DNA of 64,000 bases from Favolaschia claudopus (Eukaryota; Basidiomycota; Agaricomycetes; Agaricales; Mycenaceae). Where the stretch lies: positions 496,001 through 560,000 of the forward strand of contig JAWWNJ010000057.1 in assembly GCA_037176885.1 (NCBI GenBank). Reading direction: 5' to 3'. The notes beneath the pieces were generated by a model. That model had not been told where the DNA came from, searched no databases, and saw only the letters and a program-made list of their open reading frames with translations. Shown one piece after another: positions 11,546 through 23,720 of this stretch; positions within the stretch are counted from its first letter, which is position 1; each line of letters starts with the position of its first letter. Made by a program: the position numbers and the translations under genes.

Positions 11546-13182
11546 CTACATGGTGTTTTGCGAGGGCGGGAAGCGACACGCGGCGTCTGAATGAGGGCAC
11601 GCGAGAGGAAGTGAACCAAGCTCATGCCAATGCCCATCCACTCTACGACTTGCAGAACGCGTATCAAGACCGCTGAGCTTCGTCGGGTTTCTGGGCGGGC
11701 GAGGAAGAGTTGATGTCCTGGGGTACAAAAGCAGCTTTTGTTTCGGCAGCCCGTTGCGCCGCATCCCCGACCAGCGACACGAGTGGTGAGTGCCACGGAG
11801 CCCCATCCGACTGCGGCCGTCGCGGAGGGGTGTATGGCAGACTTCGGAATGGAGAATGTCTGCGTATCCTGTTTCCGAGTTAACGACTTTCGAGAGAAAC
11901 AGCGTAGTCGATACGTACGATGCACTGGAGGGATTGGATTCCGGTTCCGATGTAATATTTTGCGCGGCATCGCTTCTTGAGGGAGGAACATAGCGGTGAA
12001 TGCGGAGCGACGAATTTCCGAGGGATGCGAAGCTCGAAAGAGGGTCTTCCGCGTTAGCATCGTGACGATACACATCAAACGGATTCGGATCCGCCTCCAC
12101 CTTAGGCAGCTGCGCCACCGGGGCCAGAACTCGCGGCGCCCAGCTTATCAACTTCTCTTCCGGGTGTTTCGTTGATTTGACCAGGGGACGAGTGACAAAC
12201 GGCGTCACCAAGCCTTCGACAGGCACAACGGTGTTCATGTTGATGCAGTACTGCCTGAGCCGTATCACCTTGTCGATGCGCAAACCAAGCTCCCCAGAAG
12301 GTGTCTCGATGACGGATACGAGGCCTTTCCCTGAAAGCAAAATATCAGCAATGCTTACAGTGAAAGAAACAGCAGAGCCCACCCTCGTAAGGTGCCTGGC
12401 GGAGAGCGCCATGGTCGTACCATGGATGTCGAACTAAGGCAGAAATAGGCTGCATGCCCATTTTGAGAAAGTATACACGAGAGAACTCCACGTTCCATTC
12501 CACAACCCAAGACACACCAAGCGCTCCGATGAAGTTTGAGTCCCTGCTGACATTGAGAGCGGCGCAGGCTTCCCGTAGCGGTAACGGAAAAAACCCGTCT
12601 CGACACAGAGCGGCACGGATTCCGTGGTACGCAGTCCGTATCTCTACCTCCCAGAGCGGCAGCTGCCACGGTAGCCCGTGGGCCATGAGAAGATCGTGTC
12701 CAGCGAGAAAACCGGCCTTACTTGGTTCCTTCGCGACACGAAAGCGTACAGCGCCGCTCATGGGATGTTGGTTCGGTCTCGAATGGAAGTAAAGAAATCC
12801 ACAGGTGTTTTCAGGAAAGGGTATGTCCACCGTTCGGACTTGAGTACCGTCATGGCGAATATGGTGAGAACGTGTATTGTGTGGTGCCAATTTGCGGAAG
12901 AGCTTGCGGAGCTCGGTTTGAGATATATCGAAGTACTGCTTGGATGTGAGGTTACGTGGATCGAGAGTTGCTATCCCAGGGGGGAGCTGTGCAGAGTGTC
13001 AGTGTATGAAAGTGCACGGAGAAGAGAAACATGAATGTGACCTTGCGGACTGGCTCTCTCTTGGGTTTGTTACGGAACGGGACTGGGCCTCTCCACAATC
13101 CAGGACGAGTCATTCCGGGAAAAATGTCTCCTTGACTAGCGATGGCTGCTTGATTTGTTCTCTTGAAAACATTTTGAAGCAT
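11546..13182 (-). CDS. Uncharacterised basidiomycete-type protein
   Basis: Three exons splice cleanly. Exon 1 from ATG 13182 reads MLQNVFKRTNQAAIASQGD and ends PVRK before a GT-AG intron (about 13041-12987). Exon 2 begins LPPGIATLDPRNLTS and carries FPENTCGFLYFHSRP, SGAVRFRVAKEPSKAGFLAG and VRHPWYDHGALRQAPYEG. A 52-bp intron near 12380-12330 joins GKGLVSVIETPSGELGLRID in exon 3. The pattern of a rich GFLYFH…GAVRFR block resembles a family of function-unknown proteins common in mushroom genomes, but I cannot name a domain. The final hundred residues are low in recognisable structure, so the stop at 11546 is less certain than the start. Confidence 0.6.
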
Positions 13183-13525
13183 TCTGGCGAGCAGGGACTA
13201 CAGAGTACGCCAGCACAAGCTTCGAGTTCAGCCCCGAAGAGCGCAGATTTCGGCTTGGAAACGAACGTTCCGCACCCAGACACCAGCGTAGATGGGAAGC
13301 AAGAATGAACGAATATTATCGCTCCCGACCCGATTTGTATTCCAGATTTGCGAAGGACTTAGTAGTAGCACTTAGGCCCTAGGCCTTAGGATTCAAAGAA
13401 TTTGCGTCACTGTCAAGGTCAAGGTGCTTGAACTAGCGTGACAGAAAAGTACATCGTGACACCGTGACCCGCTCGGGTGTACCGGGACGATTGAGTCGAT
13501 TCAATTTTCACCTTGAGCTTCGTGA

Positions 13526-15529
13526 ATGATTTGGAGGTTCTCCCCGCAAGCAAGAGCAATACTTGGCATCTCTACTAGTCGTTGCGGCCACTCTTCAAAG
13601 CGGTTAACTCTCTTCGAGATCGGCTCTTGTCGCTCTACTTTGGCTTCGTATTATTCCTCAAGTGCCCAACCTCGGTTTCCGTTGAATCGACATTTGCTGT
13701 CGTCGGGCACGCGTTGGAGACCGCTGTGCCCACATACAACAGCACGGCACTTTTCATCGCGTGGTTCGAAGCAACGAGCGAATGACTTCAACGATATTCA
13801 AGAGGAAGCGACCAGAGCAGCCATTTTGGAGAAAGTCATGAAAGGTCGTCAGCCAACTGATCTGATGCTGCGCTGTAAGACATATAAAAATTCCCTTCGT
13901 CACTGCATTGAGTCGCGCTTTCCAGGCACTGTACTAGATCACGACGGTATGCAGAGCCGTAGTCACTTGAGCCGCCGGATAATTCAATATTACAAGGCAA
14001 CGTGAAAACGATATCTGGACAATTTAAGAAATCGGATCTATGCGGTGAACACCGGTTGAATGTGTGTCGACGTCTCATCACTGTATCTTGAAGCATGCCA
14101 GGCTCATCTTCTATCTCCAAGCCTCGAGACTTGCGGAAAATTGACTCACGGGTGCCTAATCTCGTCCCCACTATCCTGATTCGAAGAGAGGCTTTCCTAG
14201 TATGTATGTTTTAGCCTACGTCACGTACGGCCAAGATGACGACGGACGGCTGTAGGTGAACATCCTACACATCCGGGCTCTAGTCAAGGCCGACACAGTG
14301 ATTCTCTTCGACACATTTGGGTCTGCAGATTCCCGACTACACTCTGTGTTCCTGTATCACCTTGAGGTCAGTCGATCCATGCATTGCTTGCTTGAGATGG
14401 CTGACACTTCTACTCGCAGCATAATCTAAAGACTAAAGGATTGGGCTTACCTTACGAGTTTCGGTAATGGCCCCAAATGTCAAGAGATTTTGTGTTGATA
14501 TTCCTACAGAGCTCTGGAGTCGATTCTTCTGTCTGTTGTCAGCGCCCTGGAAGCTGAAATGGTCTTCATTCGCAATCTCGTTGGCGGCTTGCTGGCGGAG
14601 ATGGAGGACAACATCGACCATGATCGCTTCAAACGCTTGCTACATTATTCCAGGCGGCTTGCGAGCTTCAAAAATCGAGCCAAACTGGTTTGTCCCTTCC
14701 ATGCAAGTCGCGTGCTGCTGGTTCATGTTTCGAACTACAGGTCGAGGAAGCTCTGGACGAAGTATTGGCTCAAGGTGGCGATAACCTGGTTTCGAGTCAA
14801 AGCAGCGCTGATGAGACCCACAGATGACGACCTTACGGCCATGTACCTCACAGACAAGACAAATGATATCACCAGGGAACTGGACGACCATGAGGACTTG
14901 GAAGTCTTGTTGGAGTCCTTCAATAAGCAAGTGGAAGAAATTGTCAATGAGGCTGAAAATATTGAGGTCAGAGCATCACCATCTGCTCATCAGTCGTCAT
15001 TCTGAGGAGTTGCCTAGACCAACGTGCAATCGACGCAGGAGATTGTCGAGCTCATACTCGACTCCAATCGAAACGCCTTATTAGCTCTCGATCTCAAGGT
15101 TCTTTCCTTCCTCGAGTCACCGCCCCCACCTGCTAAATGTCCTCTAGGTCTCCATCATCACAATGGGTATCGGGTCCGGGGCCATGGTGGCCGGAATATT
15201 CGGCATGAACGTGAGCTTCACTCATCTCCTCCAATTAGCATCGCTCACACCAGGGTTTTCAAGTTGCTGAGTCAATTCGAGACGCACCCATGGGCCTTCT
15301 ACGGCATGACGGGCTTCGCTACGGCTCTCGTCGCAGTCGTGGCACTCAGTGGCCTGCGAATGTGTGTTCTTTCTCCCGCTGAACTGCACGCTCGCTGACG
15401 GCCGTCTTCAGATTAGCTAAAATCCGCAAAGTCGGGCTGTCTAATACTAGCAATTCTAGTAACAGAGGACGGCGGAGGCCATGGCTTCCTCTCCCATTGC
15501 GACAACGGACGCCGGCTGGTTGGTCATGA
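13526..15529 (+). CDS. MRS2: MRS2-type mitochondrial Mg2+ channel (CorA superfamily)
   Basis: The N-terminus from ATG 13526 (MIWRFSPQARAILGISTSRC) is Arg/Ser-rich like a mitochondrial presequence. The matrix domain follows over about six exons: SKPRDLRKIDSRVPNLVPTI, ALVKADTVILFD, the long helices LEAEMVFIRNLVGGLLAEM and VEEALDEVLAQGDN, and DDHEDLEVLLESFNKQVEEI. The pore signature GMN is encoded at 15202-15210 at the end of TM1 (MGIGSGAMVAGIFGMN), and TM2 is FYGMTGFATALVAVVALSGL. The last short exon ends PLRQRTPAGWS with the stop at 15527-15529. MRS2 brings Mg2+ into the matrix as a homopentamer. Intron positions are canonical GT-AG and no break is seen. GCGTGAC-type words lie 83-122 bp upstream of the start. 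Confidence 0.9.
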
Positions 15530-15696
15530 CAAACGGACGCTATTCCAAAAATCTGGATATATGTACATGAATGCTGCATCCTAATCCTCACTCATAGTCT
15601 ACCACCTTGCATATGTAAAATCTACAGCATTTAATTTATCCACACTTTTTCTCGAAATCATTTCTGGTTCAGCTCGATTTGCTAGGAGTCGTGAAT

Positions 15697-15938
15697 TTGA
15701 GTACATATACACGGCAATCCACGTCAAGAAACAGAAAAAAATACACACGAAGCCTATGAGGCAAGCGCGTGCGAGTCCGAGCAGGAATCCAAGCAATCAG
15801 CCAACGTCGCTGCCGTGATGAGTAAGTCTGAGCGGGTTGAGGCCACTCAGCCTCAGGCGCGGATTCCCTACTGTGTACCAAGTACATGATATCCCCAATC
15901 TTTGTCCGAACTCTGGCGCTCGAACGACTCGGAGAAGT
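15697..15938 (-). repeat. Flank segment X, copy A (downstream of DUF1295 gene A)
   Basis: Read on the minus strand, this segment aligns with 29293-29468 on the plus strand: shared blocks include GAGTCGTTCG, GGGATATCATG, CAGCGACGTTGGCTG and TTGTTTCTTGA-like runs, with one extra stretch of about 80 bp in this copy. In this copy X lies after the DUF1295 gene; in the other it lies before it. Confidence 0.65.
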
Positions 15939-16088
15939 GCGAGAGACCGACGATACTGCTACTGGCCACGGTTTCTCCACCATGGCAATAAATCAAGATG
16001 TATGAATACAAAAAGGCAAACACAACACACATACATACATAACATACAACGATTCAAATGCGAACTTCCACTCGAAGGCCTTTCGAGG

Positions 16089-17088
16089 CTACAAGATACC
16101 CGGGATGATCGCATACGGAACACGCCTCTTGTAATCGTTCCACTGTGCGCCATACTTGGAGGCCATATAGCCGCTAAGTTCTGGGATTGACGAGCCATAG
16201 AAGTTGACGAGCTGAAGCCCAGCCATGAAGGCGGTACCTCCCAACGAGCCCTACCACGACAGCGTCAGGCAACATCACATTTGAAATTTGAAATAGACCT
16301 AGGACTAACGGTAACAAGAGTAGTCCCAATCCGCCAGAGGGCGTATCCGAGGTAATTCGGATGGCGGACGACGGACCACAACCCCGTGTCGTCGATCTTG
16401 CCCTTATTCTTCAAATCTTTCTTGAACGCCTTTCTCGACTGCTCGGCAACGAACTCGATCGAGATCCCAAGGGCGAAAAGCGCGAGCCCAGCCCACTGCT
16501 TCCACCCAATGCATTCTGTGAAGCTGCCGAGGATGGGGCTGGGCGACGAAGTAAGCGCGTGGACGGCCACGAGGGTGTTGAAGGTATTCATGGTGCCGTT
16601 GATTGCGCTGACTTGCAAGCCGAAGCCGGGTGAGACGCGGTAGTTGCTCGTGAAGAGAACCCAGTATGCCTGATAATATTCGAATTTCGTGAATGAACAT
16701 GCTTTAAAACAGGCCCGGAAATCTGCAATTACATGGTGCAGTCCTTGAAGCGCGTACATGCCCGTGAGGAGACTGGGGACCGGACCGAGACCAGCGATGC
16801 CTGGACCAGCAGTCACCAGAAGATGGCTGGCGCGTAGACCGACGGCTGTAAGACCCTTTACTGCCCATCCTTGACTGAAGATCAAGTATTGCAGCGGGGC
16901 ACTTTAGACGTCGGGTCACTTAGTATTATTATTTCGTCTCAGTGATATGCTGCAGCTCACTCAGACAGTCGACCTATCGCGAAGGTAGCTATACCGGGGG
17001 TACTGAAGTCGGTGGTTCCGCGAGCATCAGAGAGGCCGCCGCCACGTTGCGAGCGCGAAATCTCAGGCAGAGGCTTCCCAGAGGACAT
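16089..17088 (-). CDS. DUF1295 (steroid-reductase/ICMT-like) membrane protein, copy A
   Basis: ATG at 17086-17088 (MSSGKPLPEISRSQRGGG) and stop at 16089-16091 (…YKRRVPYAIIPGIL). Introns fall after GRLSE (16.95 kb), after LQGLHH (about 16.73-16.68 kb) and after TTLVT (about 16.32-16.26 kb). The protein is membrane-embedded, with the family signature RHPNYLGYALWR and a preceding KIDDTGLWSVV. DUF1295 proteins share the fold of 5-alpha-reductase and isoprenylcysteine methyltransferase; their substrates in fungi are mostly unknown, so no reaction is claimed. Copy B at 29773-30758 is on the other strand with the same exon plan and long identical nucleotide blocks. Both appear intact. The gene begins 162 bp past the stop of RPA49, on the same strand. 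Confidence 0.8.
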
Positions 17089-17250
17089 GGTGGTAAAGGA
17101 CGAGAAGTTGAGAAACTATGACGCAACAAATTTAGAAGCCTGTTGTGATGGCAATTCGGGTGCTATAAAAGCATGTCGAGTTAGACACGCTTTCGTCCAT
17201 TGTATTAGAGTAGGGTACGCAAGCAAGTATGCAAAAATGCACAAAGACCT

Positions 17251-18822
17251 TCATCGCGTCTTCTTCTTTAGCCTCTGCTTCGGGAACTGAACTGGTGCAG
17301 TCAACACCGCCCTCTTCTCGTTGGCCACACTATCGGGCAACCCCAACCGCGTCCGTTCTCGTTCTGTCAATGTACTCATTTTACACCCTAGTCAAAGTCA
17401 GAACTGCGCAGTCATTGAGCAGAGAAGTAAGTACTCACCCAACGATCGGAACACCTGCGTTATCCTGTAGAAGGGTCAGCCAAAAGCTCTCGAGGAGGTA
17501 TACATATGCTTACTTCTCTGGCGCAAGACTGAGGTCACGGGCGATGAGAGCGTAATCCGCAGCATAGTTGTCTACCCGCAAGCAAAGCGCGAGAAGGTGA
17601 GCGAGAAGCAGCAATTCGAGTTGTGGTGTAGAGCGGGGTCTGTAATGGAATGAGTTTACTTCGTAAGTAGTTCATCGACACGCACTCTCTAAACCCACGC
17701 GGAGTCTCAGTGAACCTCGTCACCAAACTGTCCGACACAGTCCCGGGAACTGTGGGCATTTTCGCGGACAAGTCGTCCTTCTTGAACGGGCGGCTCGCCA
17801 GCCGGCGGAACGTCATCATGGTCGCGATATAGAAAAGAATTTTGAGTTGGCGTTTACGGTCCTTGTCGCTGCCTTCCGCGTCAGCCATTGCCGCCTCAAC
17901 GCGCGCGTTGATCCATTCCGAGCCCCGGAACGGCAGGGCCGCCTTCCGCTCAGCCGCGCTTCCCGCCTCGTAGAACGCGCTGATGGGGAGGATCTTCCAT
18001 TCGGATTCAGGAATGATTCCGTGTAAGGGATACACGTCTGCAGGATCCGTTGCTGTAGCAGAGAACTGCGGCACTTGCCGTGTCGTATCTGCGAGCTCTT
18101 TCGCTTCCTCTATACGAGAAAATATCAGAAAGAATCTAGAGACGAAAGGCGATTACAAACCTGCGGTCATCAACCCATCTGCAGCCTTATCTATGCCAGC
18201 CATTACATGGTCCATAACACCCTCCATAGCGCCGACATCGACGCGGTTGCGCTCTCTCGCACGAATAGCAGCCTTGGCTTTTTTCGTACCAAACGTCTCC
18301 CCGAGGGCGGTCCTGGCCTTCAGATATTCGAGAGCGCTCGGGGCAGGGGAGGGTTCGATGGATTTTAATGCTTTTACTGTGTGAGTGAGGATGTACGGAG
18401 ACATGGGAGTTGGCAAGACAGAAAGTTCAGACGTGCGCTTGTTGTGCACCGCGATAACGTATCGGCAGCCCGCGTTGGCGACGCGGCGGGTCTCTTCTTC
18501 ATTGGATTCGAACTCGACTGCGTCGGTTTCGCCGGCCACAGTGAGGATAGATGCTTGGTCCTCCGCGTTTGCCTTTGAGTCCAGTTTGACTTTTTTGCGA
18601 TAGCATTTGAAGGCGGTGGTGGGCGGAGCAGTCAATGCCGGGAAACTTACTGGGCGATCAGCTTAGTTTTTTTCCGCGTTTCGACCACTGCTTCGACGCA
18701 CCAAGGACTGGTCCGACCTCTCCTGGTGCTGCAGAGCGGGAGGATAGCTTGAAGGCTATTTCCTGTGGGGGAGAAGCCTCTCTTTTTCGTTTTTTGGAGG
18801 CACTCGTGCTGGCAGACGCCAT
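17251..18822 (-). CDS. RPA49: RNA polymerase I subunit A49 (PAF53 homolog)
   Basis: Start at 18822 (MASASTSASKKRKREASPP), stop at 17251-17253 (…FPKQRLKKKTR). The N-terminal dimerisation part reads GPVLVSFPALTAPPTTAFKC across intron 1, followed by FGTKKAKAAIRARERN, a stretch typical of the family. The C-terminal tandem winged-helix part is spread over four further exons: PLHGIIPESEWKILP, LKILFYIATMMTFRR, QLELLLLAHLLALCLRVDNY, then ITQVFRSLGCKMS. A49 pairs with A34.5 on Pol I and helps initiation and elongation on rDNA in the nucleolus. All splice joints keep frame. It is head to head with SET2, about 0.4-0.5 kb apart. Confidence 0.88.
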
Positions 18823-19311
18823 TTATTTTGAGGAAATTAGGCTTTGAGAGTCCAACAAGCAATAGGGATTCCTCAGAGTCTAATAAAGGGCAATTTCGAG
18901 CGGAGACGAGCAATTATAGCCCTCTTGTGAACGGTGGTGGTGGTGGTAAAGATGAAGGTCCGAAAGCCAAATTTGATGAGTTTGATACTCTTCTCGGACT
19001 GCATCCACCTGAACTTCAGCGGGTCTTCTAGCCAAGTTCAGTTGTATCTTATTATCGCTCAAGAACTCCCGATTTCGCTGCATTTCCAGGGAGAACCTCT
19101 GCCAGTTTAAATTATCGATTTTGGCCCCGTTTGATACAGCGACTGGACCTCCCTGGAAGTAAATTTCGCCGTACAGTATCATTGGCTCGACTACTAGTAT
19201 AACAACCTTGGCTTAACCTTGCCTGTGAAGAAGGAGGATAAGGATACGCCGCCAACAACAGCTCTTTCCGCGCCAGCCGAATTCTGCTCCTTTGACCTCC
19301 CATCACCCACC
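18823..19311. other. Divergent promoter region between RPA49 and SET2
   Basis: About 0.49 kb separates the two starts. An in-frame upstream ATG at 19219 would extend SET2 by 31 residues. No TATA box stands out and no other gene is visible. Confidence 0.5.
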
Positions 19312-22300
19312 ATGACCGCTAAAGTCAAAGTTGAGGCCAAGGCTTCGACTTCGCGGTCTCCGTCCCTGCCAGCAACTGCCAACGGTCATGGTGAGGACGT
19401 ACTCATGGCAGGGGACTCTTTTTCTGCCAAGATCGAGCCAGATGAGTCCAAGCCACTTAAGCGTCATGACTCTTCGACGCCCTCCACATCTGCCGCTGCT
19501 TCTCGTTCTCAATCGGTCACTCCACCACCATTATCAGCCCGTACACCCTCTGGAGGTGCCAAGAAGAAGTCCAAGCCTCCCGTGCAGCTCATCGGAGACC
19601 TTCCCGTTGCCCGCGCGGAGGCCCTAGACACATTTAATGAGCTTCAGGATAATGTTTACCAGAACAAGAGTATCGGGCGTTCCAGAGAAGCCTTGGAGGG
19701 CATGTCGTGCGAGTGTACATACCGACGGGGTTCGTCTACGTTCTGAGGAGCTCATTGCGGCCGTCTGTCTCAGTTCGTTCGCACTTACACTTTGGGACCA
19801 GGGACGGACTCGCCCCACGCCGCATGTGGCGACGGCTCGAACTGTATAAATCGTCTGACGCAGATTGAATGCATGCCGGACGACTGTCGGTGCGGCGCTC
19901 ACTGCCAGAACCAACGGTGGGTAGCGGAGTAGTTTACGTAACGAACAGCGCTGACGCAGGCGCTGTGTAGCTTCCAGCGCAAGGAGTATGCGGATATCGA
20001 TATTGTCCAGACGGAGAAGAAGGGTTTCGGGCTGCGAGCGGAGGATGACATCCCGAAGTGCGTTGTTTTGCGTTTTCAGCGCACGAATTTGCCACTGACA
20101 CCGTGTATTTCAGAGACGGTTTCATATACGAGTACATTGGAGATGTAGTCAACCCCACTTCATTCAAGAAGCGGATGCGGGACTATGCGGAGGAGGGCAT
20201 AAGGCACTTCTATTTCATGATGCTGCAGAAAGACGAGGTGCGTGCTGCCGTCTCCCGCTGCACAACTTTTGGCTCACAGACGCATGAAAGTTCATCGACG
20301 CTACTAAAAGCGGTGGGATAGGTCGCTTCGCCAACCATAGCTGCAACCCCAACTGCTATGTTGCGAAATGGACTGTCGGAGAACGTGTGCGGATGGGTAT
20401 CTTTGCGAAACGGAAGATCCAACAACACGAAGAGCTAACCTTCAACTATAACGTGGACCGATATGGGTGCGACCCGCCACATGTTTCGCTGTTGCATCGC
20501 TAACTGCTATGCAGTCACAAAGCGCAAGAGTGCTACTGCGGAGAGCCAAACTGCGTGGGGTTCATCGGTGGCAAGACTCAGACTGATATCGCAACCGTCG
20601 ATGATCTCTACCTCGATGGTGCGAGCCCTACCCGCCTTTTTTTTCTCGCTTACACTGACGAAATATGTTGTGTAGCTTTGGGAATCACCGATGAGGACGA
20701 ACGCGCCGCCCTCAAAGGTACGAAGAAGAAAAAAGGGAAGAAACTCGATGATGAGGACTTCCTGGTAAGCTCCGAAGCTCATTTGCAAGGTTCTTTTTGT
20801 AACAAACGAATGTGCTCTGCAGCCGCAACTGCGGTTGATCGCTGTCAAAGAACTACCCAAAATCATGACAGCACTCCGACAAACCAGCAGTCGAGCTGTG
20901 ACAGTGAAGCTACTCACCCGATTCAAGGTATGTACTCGTCTCTCTTCTGTCCCAGGGGATAACCTTATCGCCCCAGCTCACTAACGATGAAAGTACTATG
21001 CGAGAAATGTTACGCCTTCGATGTATGAGTCTGATGAAGAACGTCCTCGAGGACAACGAGTCGGATCTGGAGATTGTTACCCTTGTAAGTATGCTTCGCC
21101 GCCAGTCTTCTGGTTTCGTTTTCGATGGCTGATGAATGATAATCAGGTCCTGGAATCCATCCGACCCTGGCCCCTGGCTGTGCGAAACAAAGTCGAGGAC
21201 TGTGGAATCGACGCCACTGTCAACGAGATCGTGTTCAAACCCGAGAACGAGAATGAGAACGACAAGGTAGATGAGAAACTCAAGACACTGGCACTAGACG
21301 TGGGTTTATTTTTCAGTTTTGTTAGTCGTTTGTTTGTTAACACCTTATGACAGCTCTTGGACCATTGGCTTACGCTTCCCATCGCATATCGAATACCTAA
21401 ACGTGTCATTGTCGAGGTACGTGCCTTCCTACACAAACCAAACCAAATATTCCCATTAAAGCTGACGTGTTTCAGGAGGAGGAAGAGGTCGAGGAGTGGC
21501 GGAGAAAAAAAGAACCCGTAAAGGTCAATTATAATTATGTGGAGCCTCCCTACAAGCGCCCCCGAAGGACGAACCATGTCCCATCGATCATGACGGATTG
21601 GAAGATCACACCGGGCCATTCACCAAGCGGATCGCGATGGGACATGGACACACTCAATCTAAAGCCGCCAAAACCGGAAGACGACGAGAACCTTCAACGG
21701 GCGCTTGCTAGTCGACGGGACCAGCTCGCTGAACAAGCCGAATTGGCGACTATCATCGCTGCAGCTGTTGCGCAGAAGGCTGCGGAGGATGAGAAGGCGG
21801 CGGAGGCTGCGGCCGCGGCTGCTGCTGCTGCTGCCGCCCAAGCTGCGAAGCCAAGGGAACATAAGCGGAAGCATAGGTCGCATAAGAAGGCCCAGACCGC
21901 GGAGGAGAAGGAGGCAAATAAGGAGAAGCGGCTGCTTAAGCTGGTTGGTGCGGTGGTGGTCAAGTGCATGTCGAAGTACGGCAAGTCTCTAGAGCGGGAG
22001 ACATTCAAGAAGCATGCCAAAGAGGTACGAGCACTACTCCCGGCATGGGTGTTGAATGAACGTTGTCTCTACAGTTGACACAGCTGATTGCGGCCAAGGA
22101 GAAGAAGTCGGAGAGCTACAGGGACAACAAGCTGGAGAGCCTTTCGGATGAGAAGGTCGCGAAAATCAAGAAGTTTTCCAAGGTACGTTCGAACGCTTCT
22201 CACACCACATTAATATTCAAAGCTGAATAACCATAAGGAATATATCGGCAAAGTCGTGCGAAGAGCGGAAAAGTCGGGCCATAAGGGCCATAAACACCGA

Positions 22301-22636
22301 CCTTCATCCTCGACGGCGGAAGCAACACCGTCATCGGCAGTGGATACGCCGAATTCCATCGACGGTGTGGACACCGAGATGATGGAGATGACCGTCGAAG
22401 AAGCCATGGGTATGGATCCTGCTTCTGGGAGTGAAGATGAAGGTGAAGACGAAGACGGTGACGGCGAAGATGAACGTGAAGGTGAAGGCGATGATGATGA
22501 GATGGATGTCGACGCGGCTGCTGGTGAGGATACGTCCATGCAAGCAACTGACCCTCGACGGCGACCGCCAAGCGAGGAAAATGCATCCCCTTCGTGGCAT
22601 CCGCCGACTGAGTCGAATGGAATCTCGGTTGCATAA
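19312..22636 (+). CDS. SET2: SET2 histone H3 lysine-36 methyltransferase
   Basis: Domains in order: a Ser/Pro-rich N-terminus; AWS zinc cysteines (SCECTYRR … CGAHSNCINRL … [12 protein letters not shown], 19.70-19.92 kb); SET domain with [40 protein letters not shown] and [12 protein letters not shown]; post-[14 protein letters not shown] near 20.53 kb. Farther on is a charged linker with an Ala tract (about 21800-21850), then an SRI-like helix bundle ([20 protein letters not shown], then [11 protein letters not shown]) that in Set2 binds the phosphorylated Pol II CTD, and a very acidic tail ending at 22636. The enzyme methylates H3K36 during elongation. I see no clear WW domain. ATG 19312 has a good context (CACCCACCATGACC); 19219 is an in-frame alternative. 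Confidence 0.9.
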
Positions 22637-23389
22637 TGTACACTGTCGTGTATTATTCTGTATATTATCATAATTCGCTGTGCTAGAGGATCGCTCGAAC
22701 TTCGTTAGGCCACAGCCATCTGGATTGATGAAATTCTTTCAGTGTCACATACTAGCTCCCAAGAATCTGTTTGGTGAAGGGTTTGCACCGTTGAGTAGCT
22801 TTCTCCCCTTTGCATTGACTGAATTCAGTGATACCTTGAGAAAAAACACCCTTGAAATACGAGCCACACACTCAGAGCAGGGTTTGCACTTGAGCCCCGC
22901 GTGAAGTATTATGTTCAAGCTGCCGGCCTGTACTATGTAGCCACTTATTCATTAGGGGAAACTTCGGTACTGGGATTGTGTTACATGGACACACTGGCCT
23001 GATATTCAGCGCGTTCTTGTCCAGCCGTGCGCTGGAAGAAGTGAATTGCGGTCCATCCTACGCTGCGACCTATTACAGTGGGCGTCATGATGAAAGTAAG
23101 AGGTTTCCTCTTGCAAATCGGCAAGGAGGTGGATGCGGAAAATGTTTCTACATTAAATTTGGAAGAGTCGCCAGAAACCGAATCAGGGAACGGCCGGGCA
23201 ATAGATAAAAATCGTGCGGCCATGCGTTGAATCCTTGCTTTTGTAGTGTCCGGGTTGAATGTTCCAAGGAGTTTCCTACTAGCGAAGCCGAGATTGTCCG
23301 TTGGTACAAATGGCACGGAAGAAAGCGCGTTCTATTATTCGATACACAGTAAAGCAGTGTTTCTTTTTGCTTGAACCGCCATCTAAGGG
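22637..23389. other. Intergenic DNA between converging SET2 and ATP15
   Basis: A 111-codon minus-strand frame (22981-23316) is open but shows no family motif and no splice partner; I do not call it a gene. Nothing else is visible. Confidence 0.4.
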
Positions 23390-23720
23390 TTAAACGGCCG
23401 GAGTACCCTGCTTGGGATCTTTCTGTAGCTCGGGGACAAGCATCGTCTGAGTACTTTCCAATAAGCGAAGCTTGGAGCGGACAGAGCAGCGAGGAAAACG
23501 CACCTGAGTACCTCCCTCACCGTTCTCCCAGTTCTGGTACCTCAACAGAGTAACCCCGCGTTTCTCAGCAGCAAGACGGTGGTTTTCTTGCAACGAATTG
23601 CGCACGGCGCGGGCAGTGATTTGGGTGTATTTGTTGTATCTAGACGCAGTTTGTGAGCCGATTCATCGAGTACGACGTGGTGACCGACGTGAAGACGCTC
23701 CGCCAGGTTGCGCTGCTCAT
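23390..23720 (-). CDS. ATP15: Mitochondrial F1-ATP synthase epsilon subunit
   Basis: A small three-exon gene that no single open frame reveals. Exon 1 from ATG 23718-23720 gives MSSATWRSVFT; a GT-AG intron of about 50 bp joins YNKYTQITARAVRNSLQ…, then RLAAEKRGVTLLRYQNWENG, the conserved stretch of fungal ATP15; a second intron leads to TMLVPELQKDPKQGTPAV and the stop at 23390-23392. The product is about 75 residues, the normal size. The eukaryotic epsilon subunit sits in the central stalk with gamma and delta. Splice phases fit exactly. The palindrome-like GTGAC…GTCAC words at 23743-23773 lie just upstream. Confidence 0.88.

Noticed and set aside
22981..23316. 111-codon minus-strand frame between SET2 and ATP15
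   Set aside because: No recognisable family and no conserved block; it looks like a chance frame.
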